Of a stretch of DNA of 64,000 nucleotides, positions 1 to 9,053 are shown in pieces (within the stretch, counting starts at the first letter, position 1; each line of letters begins with the position of its first letter). Under the pieces are notes generated by a model. That model had not been told where the DNA came from and did not search any database. It saw only the letters and a program-made list of their open reading frames with translations. The stretch is taken from NCBI RefSeq assembly GCF_001686985.1, contig NZ_CP015318.1, forward strand, positions 1,982,001 through 2,046,000, in the 5' to 3' direction. This stretch comes from Mesorhizobium amorphae CCNWGS0123. GTDB taxonomy: Bacteria; Pseudomonadota; Alphaproteobacteria; Rhizobiales; Rhizobiaceae. The position numbers and the translations under genes were made by a program.

Positions 1-924
1 AACCCGCAGCATATCGGCGTCGACATTCTGTTCGATCAGCCAGTTGCGAAAGAGTTCGGTTCCGCGCTTGGGCGCGCGTTGCACCGGCATGATGATGTGG
101 ATCGCCTGTCCCGAGCGGTAGGACTCCGCCAGCGGGAAGACCAGTCGTCCGGCCCGGACATGGTCATGGACAAGATGCTTCCAGCCGAGCGCGATACCCT
201 GGCCGAGCACCGCCGCCTCAATCGAGCCGAGCGCATCGGTGAAGACGAAATCCTGCTTCAGCCGCGCCGCCGGAACCGAGTGCCGCTCCAGCCATTCGCG
301 CCAGCCGAGACGCAACCGGTGCCGTTCCTCGAAAATCAGGAGCGTATGCTGCAAAAGGTCGGCCGGCTCGCGGATCGGTCCATGTTCCTTCAAATAGTCC
401 GGGCTGCACACCGGCAGCACTTCTTCCGTCACGAAGCGCCAGGCATGGATGCCTGGCCACTTGCCGTTGCCGAGGCGCGCAGACAGGTCGATGTCCTCTT
501 CGAGCAGGTCCTGATGGTCGCGGCTGCTTTCCTCGATGCGAAGCGAAACGTCCGGGTGCTTCGCCTTGAAGTCCTTGAGCCGCGGCAACAGCCAGAGCTG
601 CACGAAGGCGGCGGAGAAAGAAACGCGAACCACGTCGTTCGAATGCTTCTTCTGCAGCGAGGAGATGACCATGTGCAGATGGTCGAACGCTTCCTGCGTT
701 TCCTTGTAAAGCCGCTGCCCCTCTGCGGTCAGCTCCAGCCGTGTATGGTCGCGGCGGAAGAGCTTCAGCCCCGTCGCGTGCTCAAGCAGCCGGATCGTCT
801 TGCTGACGGCGGGCTGGCTGACATTCAGTTCTTGTGCGGCAGCCGTGAAACTGCGGCGTCGGGCGGCTGCCTCGAAGCAGAAGAGATAATTCGCGGACGG
901 GACCAGGGAGCGGAGCCTGTGCAT
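1..924 (-). CDS. LysR family transcriptional regulator (3' end beyond window)
   Basis: The ATG at 924 opens a minus-strand frame that stays open to base 1 (308 codons with no stop), so the last residues lie outside the window. The N-terminus has the LysR winged-helix pattern: residues about 12-45 read FCFEAAARRRSFTAAAQELN followed by VSQPAVSKTIRLLE. A LysR substrate-binding domain follows, containing a DLSARLGNGKWPG stretch typical of the GcvA-like subgroup. It is divergent from the FAD/GcvT dehydrogenase gene at 1017 with 92 bp between them, the usual layout for a LysR protein controlling its neighbour. A role in glycine betaine or methylglycine catabolism is inferred from that position only; the effector is unknown. 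Confidence 0.9.
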   Translation of the reverse strand, partial: MHRLRSLVPSANYLFCFEAAARRRSFTAAAQELNVSQPAVSKTIRLLEHATGLKLFRRDHTRLELTAEGQRLYKETQEAFDHLHMVISSLQKKHSNDVVRVSFSAAFVQLWLLPRLKDFKAKHPDVSLRIEESSRDHQDLLEEDIDLSARLGNGKWPGIHAWRFVTEEVLPVCSPDYLKEHGPIREPADLLQHTLLIFEERHRLRLGWREWLERHSVPAARLKQDFVFTDALGSIEAAVLGQGIALGWKHLVHDHVRAGRLVFPLAESYRSGQAIHIIMPVQRAPKRGTELFRNWLIEQNVDADMLRV

Positions 925-1016
925 AATTTCAAGTTATGCCGCTCGACAATTTTTATCAACATTACAGGTCGGTAAGGCGTTTGTAGGTTGCAGAACCAAT
1001 TCGAGGGAGCCTCTCA

Positions 1017-3455
1017 ATGCAAACTCATGCTCGCGCTGTCGTCATCGGCGGTGGTTGTGTCGGCGCCGCCATCCTCTACGGTCTTGCGAAACGCGGTTGG
1101 GCCGACGTCGCCCTTCTGGAACGCACACAGCTTACGGCCGGATCGACCTGGCATGCCGCCGGCCTCATTCCCTCCTACATGCGCAGCATCAATATCGGCC
1201 GCATGATCGCCAAGACGATAGAAATCTACGAAGGTCTGGAAGCGGAAACCGGTCAGCATGTGGGCTGGCACAAGTGCGGCCAGCTGCGCATCGCCAACAC
1301 GCAAGACCGCCTGGATGAATACAGGAGCTACATGAGTGTCGCGGCGGTGCAGGGCATCCGCGCGGAACTGGTGACACCGCAGGAGGCGCGTGAGCTCTGG
1401 CCACTGCTCGAAAACAAGGAGATGCGGGCCGCTCTCTACCATCCCGATGACGGGCACATCGCACCGGCGGACGTGACGCAGGCCATGGCCAGGGGCGCCC
1501 GCGACCGGGGCGCGAAGATCTACCTCAACACCGAAGTGCGCGGCTTCGAGCGCATGCCGGGCGGAGAATGGAAGATCCTCACCAATCGGGGCGAAATCAC
1601 CTGCGAACACATCATTTCGGCGACCGGCAACTATGCACGCCAGACGGGCGCCATGCTCGGCCTGGAAATCCCGGCAATCCCTATCGTCCACCAGTACTGG
1701 ATCACCAATGCGGTTCCCGAAGTGGTGGAGCGCAAGCGCCAGGGCCTGCCAGAAATGCCGATCCTGCGCGACGAAGGTTACGAAGGCTACCTGCGCGAAG
1801 AAGGCGACGGGCTGATGTTCGGACCCTACGAGAAGACGGAACGCCTGAAGCTCTTCGCCGAAAACGGCGTTCCTGAATGGTTCGGCGCGGACCTGCTCGA
1901 AGAGGATTTCGACGCGGTCGCCTGGAACTGGGAGCGTGCCTTGGAGCTCGTGCCGGCGCTCGGTCGCGTCGGCATCAAGGCGAACGTTCGAGGCCCGTTC
2001 CAGATGACGGCCGACGAGCTGCCGCTGGTCGGTCCGGCCTGGGGGCTGGAGAATGTCTGGCTCGCGGAAGGCGTTGCGGGAGGCATCCTCTGGGGCGGTG
2101 CAATCGGCTACTATCTCTCGGAACGAATCGTCGAGGGTGCGAACTGCCTCGACACGTCCGAAATCGATCCGCGCCGCTTCGGTGACTACGCCAACAAGGA
2201 GTGGACGCGCCAGAAGGTGCGCGAATGCTGGGGTACGCACGCCGAACTGCACTATCCCTACCAGGACATGCCGGCAGCCCGTCCGCAGAAGACCGCACCC
2301 TCCTACGATATTCTGACCAAGCGCGGTGCGGTCTGGGGCGTGCTCAACGGCTGGGAAATGCCGAACTGGTTCGCGCCGGAGGGCGTGGAGGCGAAGGATC
2401 AGTATAGCTGGCGGTGGACCCAGAAAGGTCACTATGTCGGCGAGGAGGTGAGGGCCGTGCGCACCGCCGTCGGTCTCGTCGAAATGACACCAATGACGAA
2501 GTTCGAGGTCTCCGGTCCGGGCGCCGAAACGTGGCTGGATGGTATCCTCGCAAACCGACTGCCGAAGATCGGCCGCGTCAATCTCAGCCATCACCTTACG
2601 AAGAACGGCGGCGTGCAAGCAGAATATACGATTTCACGCCTGCAGGACGGCACCTTCTACCTCATCTCCACGCCGCGCGCCGAACGCTGGAATTTCGACG
2701 ATCTGTCGAAGCTGTTGCCCAAGGACGGCAGCGTGCAGCTCCGCAATGTCACGAACGAGCGCGGCTGCTTCACGATCGTTGGCCCGAAGGCACGCGAGGT
2801 TCTGCAGGGGCTGACTGAGATCGATCTGTCCAACGAGGCGTTTGCGTGGTTTGGCGTGAAGTCCGGCACGGTGGGGTTGGCCACGGATGTCCGTCTGCTG
2901 CGCATCAACTATGAAGGTGAGCTCGGCTGGGAACTCTACCATCCGCTGTGCTACCAGCGTCACCTTCTCGAGGCACTGCTGGCGGCCGGCGAACCCCACG
3001 GCCTGCGGCTCATCGGCTTGCATGCGCTGGAATCGCTGCGGCTCGAAAAATCCTATCGCGCCATGTACCGCGACATGAACCCGGAGTTGAGCGCCTGGGA
3101 AAGCAACCTCGATCGCTTCATCCGGCTGGACAAGGGCGATTTCATCGGCAAGGCGGCACTCGTGCACCAGCAGCAGGAAGGTGTGAGGCAGCGATCTGTG
3201 ACGATCGCCATCGACACGGATGGCGCGAGCTCACTCATCCACGAAGGCGTCCATCACGAGGGCAAGCTTGTCGGCCGCATCACCTCCGGCAGCTATGCCT
3301 ATACGCTCGGCCACGACGTCGCCTTTGCGCTGCTGCCGGTGGAACTCGGTAAGCTGGGCACGGAACTGGAGGTGCCGATCCTCGGCGAGATGCGCAAGGC
3401 GCGGGTGATCGCGGAATCGCCCTACGACCCCGAAGCTCTGCGCTGCCGCATGTGA
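1017..3455 (+). CDS. FAD-dependent oxidoreductase with GcvT domain (dimethylglycine/sarcosine dehydrogenase family)
   Basis: This 812-residue protein is built like mitochondrial dimethylglycine and sarcosine dehydrogenases. An N-terminal DAO-type FAD domain has the dinucleotide motif VVIGGGCVGAAI at residues 8-19 and AGSTWHAAGL at 41-50, whose His46 matches the histidine that carries FAD covalently in this family. An FAO_M linker follows near 370-430, then GCV_T and GCV_T_C folate-binding domains from about 430 to the end. The expected reaction is oxidative demethylation of an N-methylglycine, with the one-carbon unit passed to tetrahydrofolate. Exact substrate is not readable from sequence. 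The start ATG is preceded by GAGGGAG. The gene stands alone, divergent from a LysR gene that probably regulates it. Confidence 0.88.
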   Translation: MQTHARAVVIGGGCVGAAILYGLAKRGWADVALLERTQLTAGSTWHAAGLIPSYMRSINIGRMIAKTIEIYEGLEAETGQHVGWHKCGQLRIANTQDRLDEYRSYMSVAAVQGIRAELVTPQEARELWPLLENKEMRAALYHPDDGHIAPADVTQAMARGARDRGAKIYLNTEVRGFERMPGGEWKILTNRGEITCEHIISATGNYARQTGAMLGLEIPAIPIVHQYWITNAVPEVVERKRQGLPEMPILRDEGYEGYLREEGDGLMFGPYEKTERLKLFAENGVPEWFGADLLEEDFDAVAWNWERALELVPALGRVGIKANVRGPFQMTADELPLVGPAWGLENVWLAEGVAGGILWGGAIGYYLSERIVEGANCLDTSEIDPRRFGDYANKEWTRQKVRECWGTHAELHYPYQDMPAARPQKTAPSYDILTKRGAVWGVLNGWEMPNWFAPEGVEAKDQYSWRWTQKGHYVGEEVRAVRTAVGLVEMTPMTKFEVSGPGAETWLDGILANRLPKIGRVNLSHHLTKNGGVQAEYTISRLQDGTFYLISTPRAERWNFDDLSKLLPKDGSVQLRNVTNERGCFTIVGPKAREVLQGLTEIDLSNEAFAWFGVKSGTVGLATDVRLLRINYEGELGWELYHPLCYQRHLLEALLAAGEPHGLRLIGLHALESLRLEKSYRAMYRDMNPELSAWESNLDRFIRLDKGDFIGKAALVHQQQEGVRQRSVTIAIDTDGASSLIHEGVHHEGKLVGRITSGSYAYTLGHDVAFALLPVELGKLGTELEVPILGEMRKARVIAESPYDPEALRCRM

Positions 3456-3628
3456 GCTCGTCGTCCCGGCGTTACCATCGCGCTGCAATTGCTTGAATAT
3501 CGGACGGCCCCAAGTCACCCGCGCTTGCCGCAGGCTCTCGCTGGAAATGATGGCGGGCGTTACAGTGACAAGACGAACAGGATATAAAGCAATCTGGCAG
3601 CAGACTGGTTGAGGAACGTCCCACCGTC

Positions 3629-4303
3629 ATGAAGCCGATGAATGAAGAGCATCTGGCGGTTCTACGCAGGCACATGGTCGAGGTGATTGCGATCCATGCC
3701 GACCTTGCAAGCGAAGAACTCGGCAAGGCAACGCTCGATGAGCGGGTGATGGCATCGATGCGGCGGGTTCCGCGGCATCTCTTCGTGCCAGCCCCGGTGG
3801 CGCCCTATGCCTACCAGGACATGCCGCTGCCGATCGGTTTCGATAAGACCGTCTCGCAGCCCTTCATTGTCGCTCTGATGACCGATCTCCTCGCTCCTCA
3901 ACCGCACGAGGCAGTGCTCGAGATCGGCACTGGCCTGGGCTACCAAACCGCAATCCTCGCGGAACTCGCCGGACAAGTTTGGAGCGTCGAGATCATCGAG
4001 GAATTCGCAAGCCATGCCGAGGCTTTGCTGCAGGGCATTGGCTTTTCCAACATCGCCATTCGTGTCGGAGACGGGTCTCGCGGCTGGTCCGAGCATGCCC
4101 CATTCGACAAGATCTTGCTTACCGTGGCGGCTGAGCGGACGCCGCCAGCTTTGCTGGAGCAGCTCAAGCCAGCGGGACGTCTGGTTCTGCCTTTGGTGTC
4201 TGAAGGAGTACAGTTTCTGACTACCATCGACAAGGATGCGGCAGGGCACCTCAAGACTCGGAAACTCATCCCGGTTCGGTTCAGCCGGCTCGAAACCGTC
4301 TAA
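3629..4303 (+). CDS. pcm: Protein-L-isoaspartate O-methyltransferase
   Basis: The 224-residue product is a Pcm-type SAM methyltransferase that repairs L-isoaspartyl residues in damaged proteins. The family-specific segment reads PYAYQDMPLPIGFDKTVSQP (about residues 58-77), matching the AY-DxPLPIG-xQT-SQP signature. SAM motif I follows as VLEIGTGLGYQTAILAELA, and the later VGDGSRGW and FDKILLTVAA segments match the conserved post-I and motif II regions. Length is normal for the family. The gene appears monocistronic, with 173 bp of non-coding DNA upstream and a short gap to the convergent molybdenum hydroxylase operon. Rhizobia often carry more than one pcm, so this may be a paralogue. Confidence 0.9.
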   Translation: MKPMNEEHLAVLRRHMVEVIAIHADLASEELGKATLDERVMASMRRVPRHLFVPAPVAPYAYQDMPLPIGFDKTVSQPFIVALMTDLLAPQPHEAVLEIGTGLGYQTAILAELAGQVWSVEIIEEFASHAEALLQGIGFSNIAIRVGDGSRGWSEHAPFDKILLTVAAERTPPALLEQLKPAGRLVLPLVSEGVQFLTTIDKDAAGHLKTRKLIPVRFSRLETV

Positions 4304-4376
4304 TAAGGTGGTGCGCACAACTGGCGCGACGGCCTCGAGCCTGCATCACAAACCAGGATTTGGTCGTCGATGGTGG

Positions 4377-4622
4377 TTACCCCCCGGCGAGACGCGGCAG
4401 CAGGAAAATTTCAGCGTCTTGCGGCAATTCCTTCGACCACGTGTCGCGATAGATCGTCCCATCGATCGAGACCGCGATCCCGCGGTCGATCCAGGGCTCG
4501 AGGCCGGGATACTGTTCAGCCAGTTTCCTGAACAGTTCCCTGATGTCCTTGGCCTCGACCTCGACTTTGCTGTTGCCTCCGGCGATCGCGGCGAGCGAGC
4601 CCCAGAGCGTCACTTCGACCAT
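4377..4622 (-). CDS. MoaD/ThiS-family sulfur carrier protein
   Basis: This 81-residue protein has the ubiquitin-like MoaD/ThiS pattern: a beta-strand start VEVTLWGSLAAIAGG, a helix with RELFRKLAEQYPGLEPW, and a tail ending EIFLLPRLAGG. The terminal Gly-Gly is the thiocarboxylate-forming end of sulfur carriers. The ATG at 4622 lies 23 bp downstream of the molybdenum-binding subunit stop on the same strand, so it is the last gene of that operon. The context suggests a dedicated role in molybdopterin sulfur supply for the hydroxylase, or maturation of its substrate or cofactor. No partner MoaE or ThiF-like gene is nearby. General housekeeping MoaD is a less likely alternative. Confidence 0.8.
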   Translation of the reverse strand: MVEVTLWGSLAAIAGGNSKVEVEAKDIRELFRKLAEQYPGLEPWIDRGIAVSIDGTIYRDTWSKELPQDAEIFLLPRLAGG

Positions 4623-4645
4623 TAGAGCGAAAACCCCATTTCGCT

Positions 4646-6907
4646 CTAGCCTCGTTCGGCGTCGATCGCCGCCAGGATGCGGGGCGGCGACATCGGGATG
4701 TGCGTCATGCGCACGCCGGCCGCGTTCGACACTGCATTGGCGATCGCCGCCAGCGGCGGCACGATCGAGGTCTCGCCGACGCCGCGCACGCCGTAGGGGT
4801 GGTTGGGGTTGGGGATCTCGAGGATCTGCGTGTCGATCATCGGCAGGTCGGAGCACACCGGGATGCGGTAGTCGAGGAAGCCGGCATTCTGCAGCCGCCC
4901 GTCCTTGCCGTAGATATACTCCTCGTTGAGCGCCCAGCCGATGCCTTGCGCGGCACCGCCCTGGTACTGGCCCTCGACATAGGTCGGGTGCACCGCCTTG
5001 CCGGCGTCCTGGATGACGGTGTAGCGCAGCACCCTGGTGGCGCCGGTCTCGGGGTCGACCTCGATGTCGCAGATATGGGTGGCGAAGGACACGCCTGCGC
5101 CGTCGGCGACGAGCTCGCTATGGCCGGCGATCGGTCCGCCGGTCTTGCCGGACTGGGCGGCGATCTCCTTCAAGGACAGCGGCGACAGGTTGCCGTACTT
5201 CTCGCCCCTGGCGAGTGCCTGGCCGTTTTCCCAGACCACGTCGTCGACGGGGATATCCCACATCTGCGCGGCGCGGTCGCGCAGGATTTTGATCGCGTTG
5301 CGGGCGGCCGAGATCGTCGCCATCGAGGACGAGAAGGTGCCGCGGCTGCCGTCGGTCATGTCGTTGTAACCGAGGGAGGAGGTGTCGGCGACGATCGCCT
5401 TGACGTGGGAGTAGTCGATGCCGAGCTCCTCCGCCGCCACCAGCGACAGCGACGCGCGCGAACCGCCGACATCCACCGTGCCGACGGCAAGCGAGACCGT
5501 GCCGTCCATGCCGATGTTGAGGTCGGTGCAGGTCTGGCCGCCGAAGTTGAACCAGAAGCCGCAGGCCATGCCGCGGCCCTGGTTTACTTGTAGCGGTGCC
5601 TTCATGTGCGGATGGTGCTTCGCGGCCTCCAGCGTCGGGCCGATGCCGATCGGGCCGTAGACCGGGCCGTAGGAGGCCCTGGTGCCTTCCTGCGCGGCGT
5701 TCCTGATGCGGAAGTCGACCGGATCGATGCCTATCTCCTTGGCGAGCTCGTCGACAGCACTTTCCACCGCGAAGGCCGCCATCGGCGCGGAAGGCGCGCG
5801 ATAGGCCGCGGTCTTCGGCCGGTTGACCAGCACCTCGAAGCCGACGGTCTTGACGTTATCGAGCTTGTAGCAGGCGAACGCCGTCATGGCGCCGAGCTCG
5901 GCCCACATGCCGGCATAGGGCCCGCTGGTGTAGCGCAGCGTCGCTTCGGCCGCCGTGATGGTGCCGTCCTTCCTGGCGCCGATCTTGACGTCGATCGAAG
6001 TGGCGCTGGTCGGCCCCGAGGCGCGGAACACCTCGTCGCGGGTCATCACCAGCTTCACCGGCCGTCCGGCCTTGCGCGACAGCGCCAGCGCCACAGGCTC
6101 CGCCCAGACATGCGTCTTGCCGCCAAAACCGCCGCCGATCTCGGAGGAGGTGACGCGCAGCTTCGAGGCTTCCAGCCCAAGCAGTTGGGCGCAGTGCTGG
6201 CGATAGACGAAATGGCCCTGCGTGCAGACCCACAGGTCTGCGGTGCCGTCGGACGAGACGCTCGCCACGCAGGCGTGCGGCTCGATATAGCCCTGATGCG
6301 TCTGCTCGGTCTTGAAGGAGCGTTCGACCAGGAAATCGGCCTGGGCGAAGCCTTGATGGACGTCGCCATGGCCGTATTGCGTGCGCTTGGCGACGTTGGA
6401 CGGTTTGACCGGCTTTTGTTCCAGACCCTCGGTGAAGACGGCGTCGTTGAGCACCGGGGCGGTGTGCTTCATCGCCTCGTCGACATCTGTCACATGTGGC
6501 AGCACCTCGTAGTCGACCTCGATGAGCTTCAGCGCCTGCCTGGCGGTACGGGCATCGACCGCGGCGACCGCGGCCACCGCATGGCCGTCATAGAGCGCCT
6601 TGGTGCGCGCCATGCAGTTGTCGAGGATATCGTACATGCCGGCATCGCCATCGGTGAGGTCCGGCAGGTCGGCGGCGGTGATCACCGCTTTCACGCCGTT
6701 CAGCTTTTCCGCCTTCGAGGTGTCGATCTTCCTGATGATCGCGTGGGCGTGCGGGCTGCGCAGCACGCGACCGACCAGTTGTCCGGCCATGTTGAAGTCG
6801 GCACCGTAGCGGGCGCGGCCCGTCACCTTGTCGACGCCGTCGGGGCGGATGGGGCGCGTGCCGACCGAAGCGAACTTGCGTCCCGAAAAACGCGGATCGA
6901 AATTCAT
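4646..6907 (-). CDS. Xanthine dehydrogenase family, molybdopterin-binding large subunit
   Basis: This 753-residue protein is the catalytic subunit of a molybdenum hydroxylase of the xanthine dehydrogenase/aldehyde oxidase/CO dehydrogenase family. The a/b hammerhead domain covers about residues 20-140 (VTGRARYGADF, VLRSPHAHAII). The Mo-binding part has GGGFGGKTHVWAEPVAL, and AYRAPSAP where CO dehydrogenase carries AYRCSFR, so CO is not the expected substrate. The catalytic base is seen as Glu712 in GVGETSIVPPLAA near the C-terminus. It follows the 2Fe-2S subunit by 3 bp and precedes the MoaD-like gene, giving the order FAD, FeS, Mo found in coxMSL-like operons. The substrate (purine, aldehyde or N-heterocycle) cannot be deduced. 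Confidence 0.92.
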   Translation of the reverse strand: MNFDPRFSGRKFASVGTRPIRPDGVDKVTGRARYGADFNMAGQLVGRVLRSPHAHAIIRKIDTSKAEKLNGVKAVITAADLPDLTDGDAGMYDILDNCMARTKALYDGHAVAAVAAVDARTARQALKLIEVDYEVLPHVTDVDEAMKHTAPVLNDAVFTEGLEQKPVKPSNVAKRTQYGHGDVHQGFAQADFLVERSFKTEQTHQGYIEPHACVASVSSDGTADLWVCTQGHFVYRQHCAQLLGLEASKLRVTSSEIGGGFGGKTHVWAEPVALALSRKAGRPVKLVMTRDEVFRASGPTSATSIDVKIGARKDGTITAAEATLRYTSGPYAGMWAELGAMTAFACYKLDNVKTVGFEVLVNRPKTAAYRAPSAPMAAFAVESAVDELAKEIGIDPVDFRIRNAAQEGTRASYGPVYGPIGIGPTLEAAKHHPHMKAPLQVNQGRGMACGFWFNFGGQTCTDLNIGMDGTVSLAVGTVDVGGSRASLSLVAAEELGIDYSHVKAIVADTSSLGYNDMTDGSRGTFSSSMATISAARNAIKILRDRAAQMWDIPVDDVVWENGQALARGEKYGNLSPLSLKEIAAQSGKTGGPIAGHSELVADGAGVSFATHICDIEVDPETGATRVLRYTVIQDAGKAVHPTYVEGQYQGGAAQGIGWALNEEYIYGKDGRLQNAGFLDYRIPVCSDLPMIDTQILEIPNPNHPYGVRGVGETSIVPPLAAIANAVSNAAGVRMTHIPMSPPRILAAIDAERG

Positions 6908-6910
6908 GGC

Positions 6911-7387
6911 TTACGCTCCCTTCATCACGTTGGCGGCGTCCTGGACGGCGCGCACGATCTTGTCATAGCCGGTGCAGCGGCAGAGGTTGCCGGCCAGCCC
7001 GAAGCGGATTTCCTCCTCGGTTGGATCGGGGTTCTTGGCGAGCAGATCCTTTGCCGCGATCAGGAACCCCGGCGTGCAGATGCCGCATTGCAGCGCGGCA
7101 TGCTCGAGGAACTTCTGCTGCAGCGGATGCAGCTTCTCGCCATGCGCCATGCCCTCGACGGTCTCGACGCGCCGGCCTTCCGCCTCGGCGCCGAGCACCA
7201 GGCACGAGCAGACCAATCGGTCGTCGAGGATGATGCTGCAGGCGCCGCAATCGCCGGTGCCGCAGCCTTCCTTGGCGCCCGTCAGCCCGAGCCGGTCGCG
7301 CAGCACGTCGAGCAGCGTCTCGTCGGGCTGGCAGAGATACTCGACGCTGTCGCCGTTGATCGTCGTTGAAACCGCTACACCAGCCAT
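6911..7387 (-). CDS. Xanthine dehydrogenase family, (2Fe-2S)-binding small subunit
   Basis: The roughly 158-residue small subunit carries both [2Fe-2S] clusters of a molybdenum hydroxylase. The plant-ferredoxin-like cluster ligands are seen as GAKEGCGTGDCGACSIIL with a later LVCSCLV, and the C-terminal helical cluster as QCGICTPGF and GNLCRCTGYDKIV. The ATG at 7387 was chosen because AGGAGG lies 6 bases upstream; a GTG three bases earlier is possible. The start overlaps the TGA of the FAD subunit by one base (TGATG), a sign of translational coupling. Its role is electron transfer from the molybdenum centre to FAD. Confidence 0.93.
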   Translation of the reverse strand: MAGVAVSTTINGDSVEYLCQPDETLLDVLRDRLGLTGAKEGCGTGDCGACSIILDDRLVCSCLVLGAEAEGRRVETVEGMAHGEKLHPLQQKFLEHAALQCGICTPGFLIAAKDLLAKNPDPTEEEIRFGLAGNLCRCTGYDKIVRAVQDAANVMKGA

Positions 7388-8247
7388 CACTTGCCTCCTG
7401 CACGCTTGTAGGCGGTCGTGGCGGCTCGCCTGGCCAGCACACCCGCAACTTTCCGTCTGAATTCGATGGTGCCCCGCTTGTCGTCAATGGGGCGGCAGGC
7501 GCCTGAGCAGACCTTGGCGAGCCGCTCAAGTGCCGCTTCGTCGAGCTTCCTTCCGATAAGGGCCTCGGCGGCTTCCTCGACCAGCAGCACCGTCGGCGCC
7601 GCAGCACCCAGCGCGATGCGGGCCGCCTTGACGACGCCTTGCTCGTCGATCGTCAGGTTCACGCCGGCGCTGACCACCGCGATATCCATCTCGGTACGCG
7701 GAATGAAGCGCAGATAGGCATCGCCGGAACGCGGCGCGCGCTTGTCGAGCAGGATCGCCTCGATGATCTCGCCCTTGGTAAGGGAAGTCCTGCCCGGCCC
7801 GGTCGGCACGGCCTCGACGGCAATCGTGCGCTTGCCCGAAGGCCCGACGACCACCGCCTTGGCGCCGGCCGCCACCAGCGCCGGCACGCTGTCTGCCGCC
7901 GGCGAGGCGTTGCAGAGATTGCCGACGATGGTGCAGCGTCCCTGCACCTGCTTCGAGCCGATCAGCTTGGCCGCTTCGACGACACCCGGCCATGCCTTCT
8001 TCAGGGCAGCGCTTTCGCCCAGCACCGCGCAGGATACCGCGGCGCCGATGCTGAAGCCTTCGGCCGTTTCGCGGATTTCGCTCAGGCCCTCGATCGCCTT
8101 GATGTCGACGATCAGGTCAGGTTCGATGAAGCCGCCCTTCATCCTCACCAGGAGGTCGCTGCCTCCCGCGAGGATGGCGGCCGGGCCGGCCGCTCCGGCC
8201 AACTGGCCGACGGCATCTTCGATTGAAAGCGGACGTATGTAACGCAT
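7387..8247 (-). CDS. Xanthine dehydrogenase family, FAD-binding subunit
   Basis: This 286-residue protein is the medium, FAD-binding subunit. It starts MRYIRPLSIEDAVGQL, has the FAD pyrophosphate loop AAILAGGSDLLVRMKGG near residues 30-46, and the second flavin motif VGNLCNASPAADSVP at about 105-119. A CO_deh_flav_C domain follows. The ATG at 8247 is preceded by AAGGGGAGA; longer readings upstream lack a ribosome site and the family N-terminus. It is the first gene of a minus-strand operon followed by the 2Fe-2S, Mo and MoaD-like genes. The promoter should lie in the 272 bp between it and the response regulator gene at 8520. Confidence 0.92.
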   Translation of the reverse strand: MRYIRPLSIEDAVGQLAGAAGPAAILAGGSDLLVRMKGGFIEPDLIVDIKAIEGLSEIRETAEGFSIGAAVSCAVLGESAALKKAWPGVVEAAKLIGSKQVQGRCTIVGNLCNASPAADSVPALVAAGAKAVVVGPSGKRTIAVEAVPTGPGRTSLTKGEIIEAILLDKRAPRSGDAYLRFIPRTEMDIAVVSAGVNLTIDEQGVVKAARIALGAAAPTVLLVEEAAEALIGRKLDEAALERLAKVCSGACRPIDDKRGTIEFRRKVAGVLARRAATTAYKRAGGK

Positions 8248-8519
8248 CGTCTCCCCTTGGGTGCAGCAATCTCGAGGACCGTTATAAAGGGTCTCCTCAT
8301 AATCACCATCCAGTTCATCATGTGCGGATAGGCCAGGCGCAGTAAAATGCAGTCCCAAACAGCCGCCTGCCGGCCGGCGAGGGCGAGCACGAAGATGACC
8401 AAAATCAGACGGATCGCCGCACGAGACCGCTGCTGGCCATGTGCCGGCGTAGAGATCGGGCGTTGCGGCGGTATTTTTTCCGAAGCGCGCGGCCGTTGGT
8501 GTTTCCTAATTTCGCTCTT

Positions 8520-9053
8520 TCACGTCACGCGTCTCTTTTCGAGCTTCCGCGCTAGCGTTCGCCGATGCATGCCGAGGCGCCGCGCCGTCTCCGAAATGTT
8601 GAAATCGGTGTCGACAAGGGTCTCGTGGATGCGCTCCCATTCGAGGTTCTTTATGGAGGTGTGCCGTTCGGTGAGCGGGACGGATGCGTCCCCGTCGACC
8701 TTGCCGAAAGCAGCCTCTATGTCGTCGGTATTGGCGGGCTTCGCGAGATACTGGCAGGCGCCGAGCTTTATCGCCTCGACAGCCGTGGCGATGCTGGCAA
8801 AACCCGTCAGGACCACGATCCTCATCTCCGGATCGTGTTCATGCAACGCCTTGACGCATTCGAGGCCGGAGCCGCCGGCAAGCTTGAGATCCACGACAGC
8901 ATATCGAAATGCAACCGTGCCGATGAGCGCCAGCACGCCGTCGACGCTCTGGCAGATATGCGTATCGTAGTCGCGCCGTTCGAAAGACCGGCGCAGCGCG
9001 TTTGCAAAGGCGATGTCGTCCTCGACGATCAACAGCGCGCGTTTAGTCGGCAT
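8520..9053 (-). CDS. RegA/ActR-type response regulator
   Basis: The 177-residue protein is a compact receiver plus Fis-type helix-turn-helix, the architecture of RegA/PrrA/ActR. The receiver has the acidic patch VEDD at 10-13, the phosphoacceptor Asp55 in AVVDLKLAGGSG, and Lys105 in YLAKPA. The C-terminal DNA-binding helices read NISETARRLGMHRRTLARKL, very close to the RegA signature. The start ATG has AGGAGG upstream and overlaps the 3' end of the sensor kinase gene by 11 bp. The linker and tail differ from the canonical rhizobial ActR as I know it, so this is probably a paralogue dedicated to the adjacent respiratory genes. That assignment is an inference from position. Confidence 0.9.
   Translation of the reverse strand: MPTKRALLIVEDDIAFANALRRSFERRDYDTHICQSVDGVLALIGTVAFRYAVVDLKLAGGSGLECVKALHEHDPEMRIVVLTGFASIATAVEAIKLGACQYLAKPANTDDIEAAFGKVDGDASVPLTERHTSIKNLEWERIHETLVDTDFNISETARRLGMHRRTLARKLEKRRVT

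Noticed and set aside
1014..2618. Long open frame of 534 codons antisense to the FAD/GcvT dehydrogenase
   Set aside because: It is a shadow of the high-GC coding strand: its codon use is unlike the neighbours and no domain is visible.
5606..7369. 587-codon open frame antisense to the molybdenum hydroxylase subunits
   Set aside because: It lies fully opposite clear Mo- and FeS-subunit genes and has no recognisable motif.
4646..8247. Carbon monoxide dehydrogenase (coxMSL)
   Set aside because: Gene order fits, but the active-site AYRCSFR loop is AYRAPSAP here, so CO oxidation is not supported.
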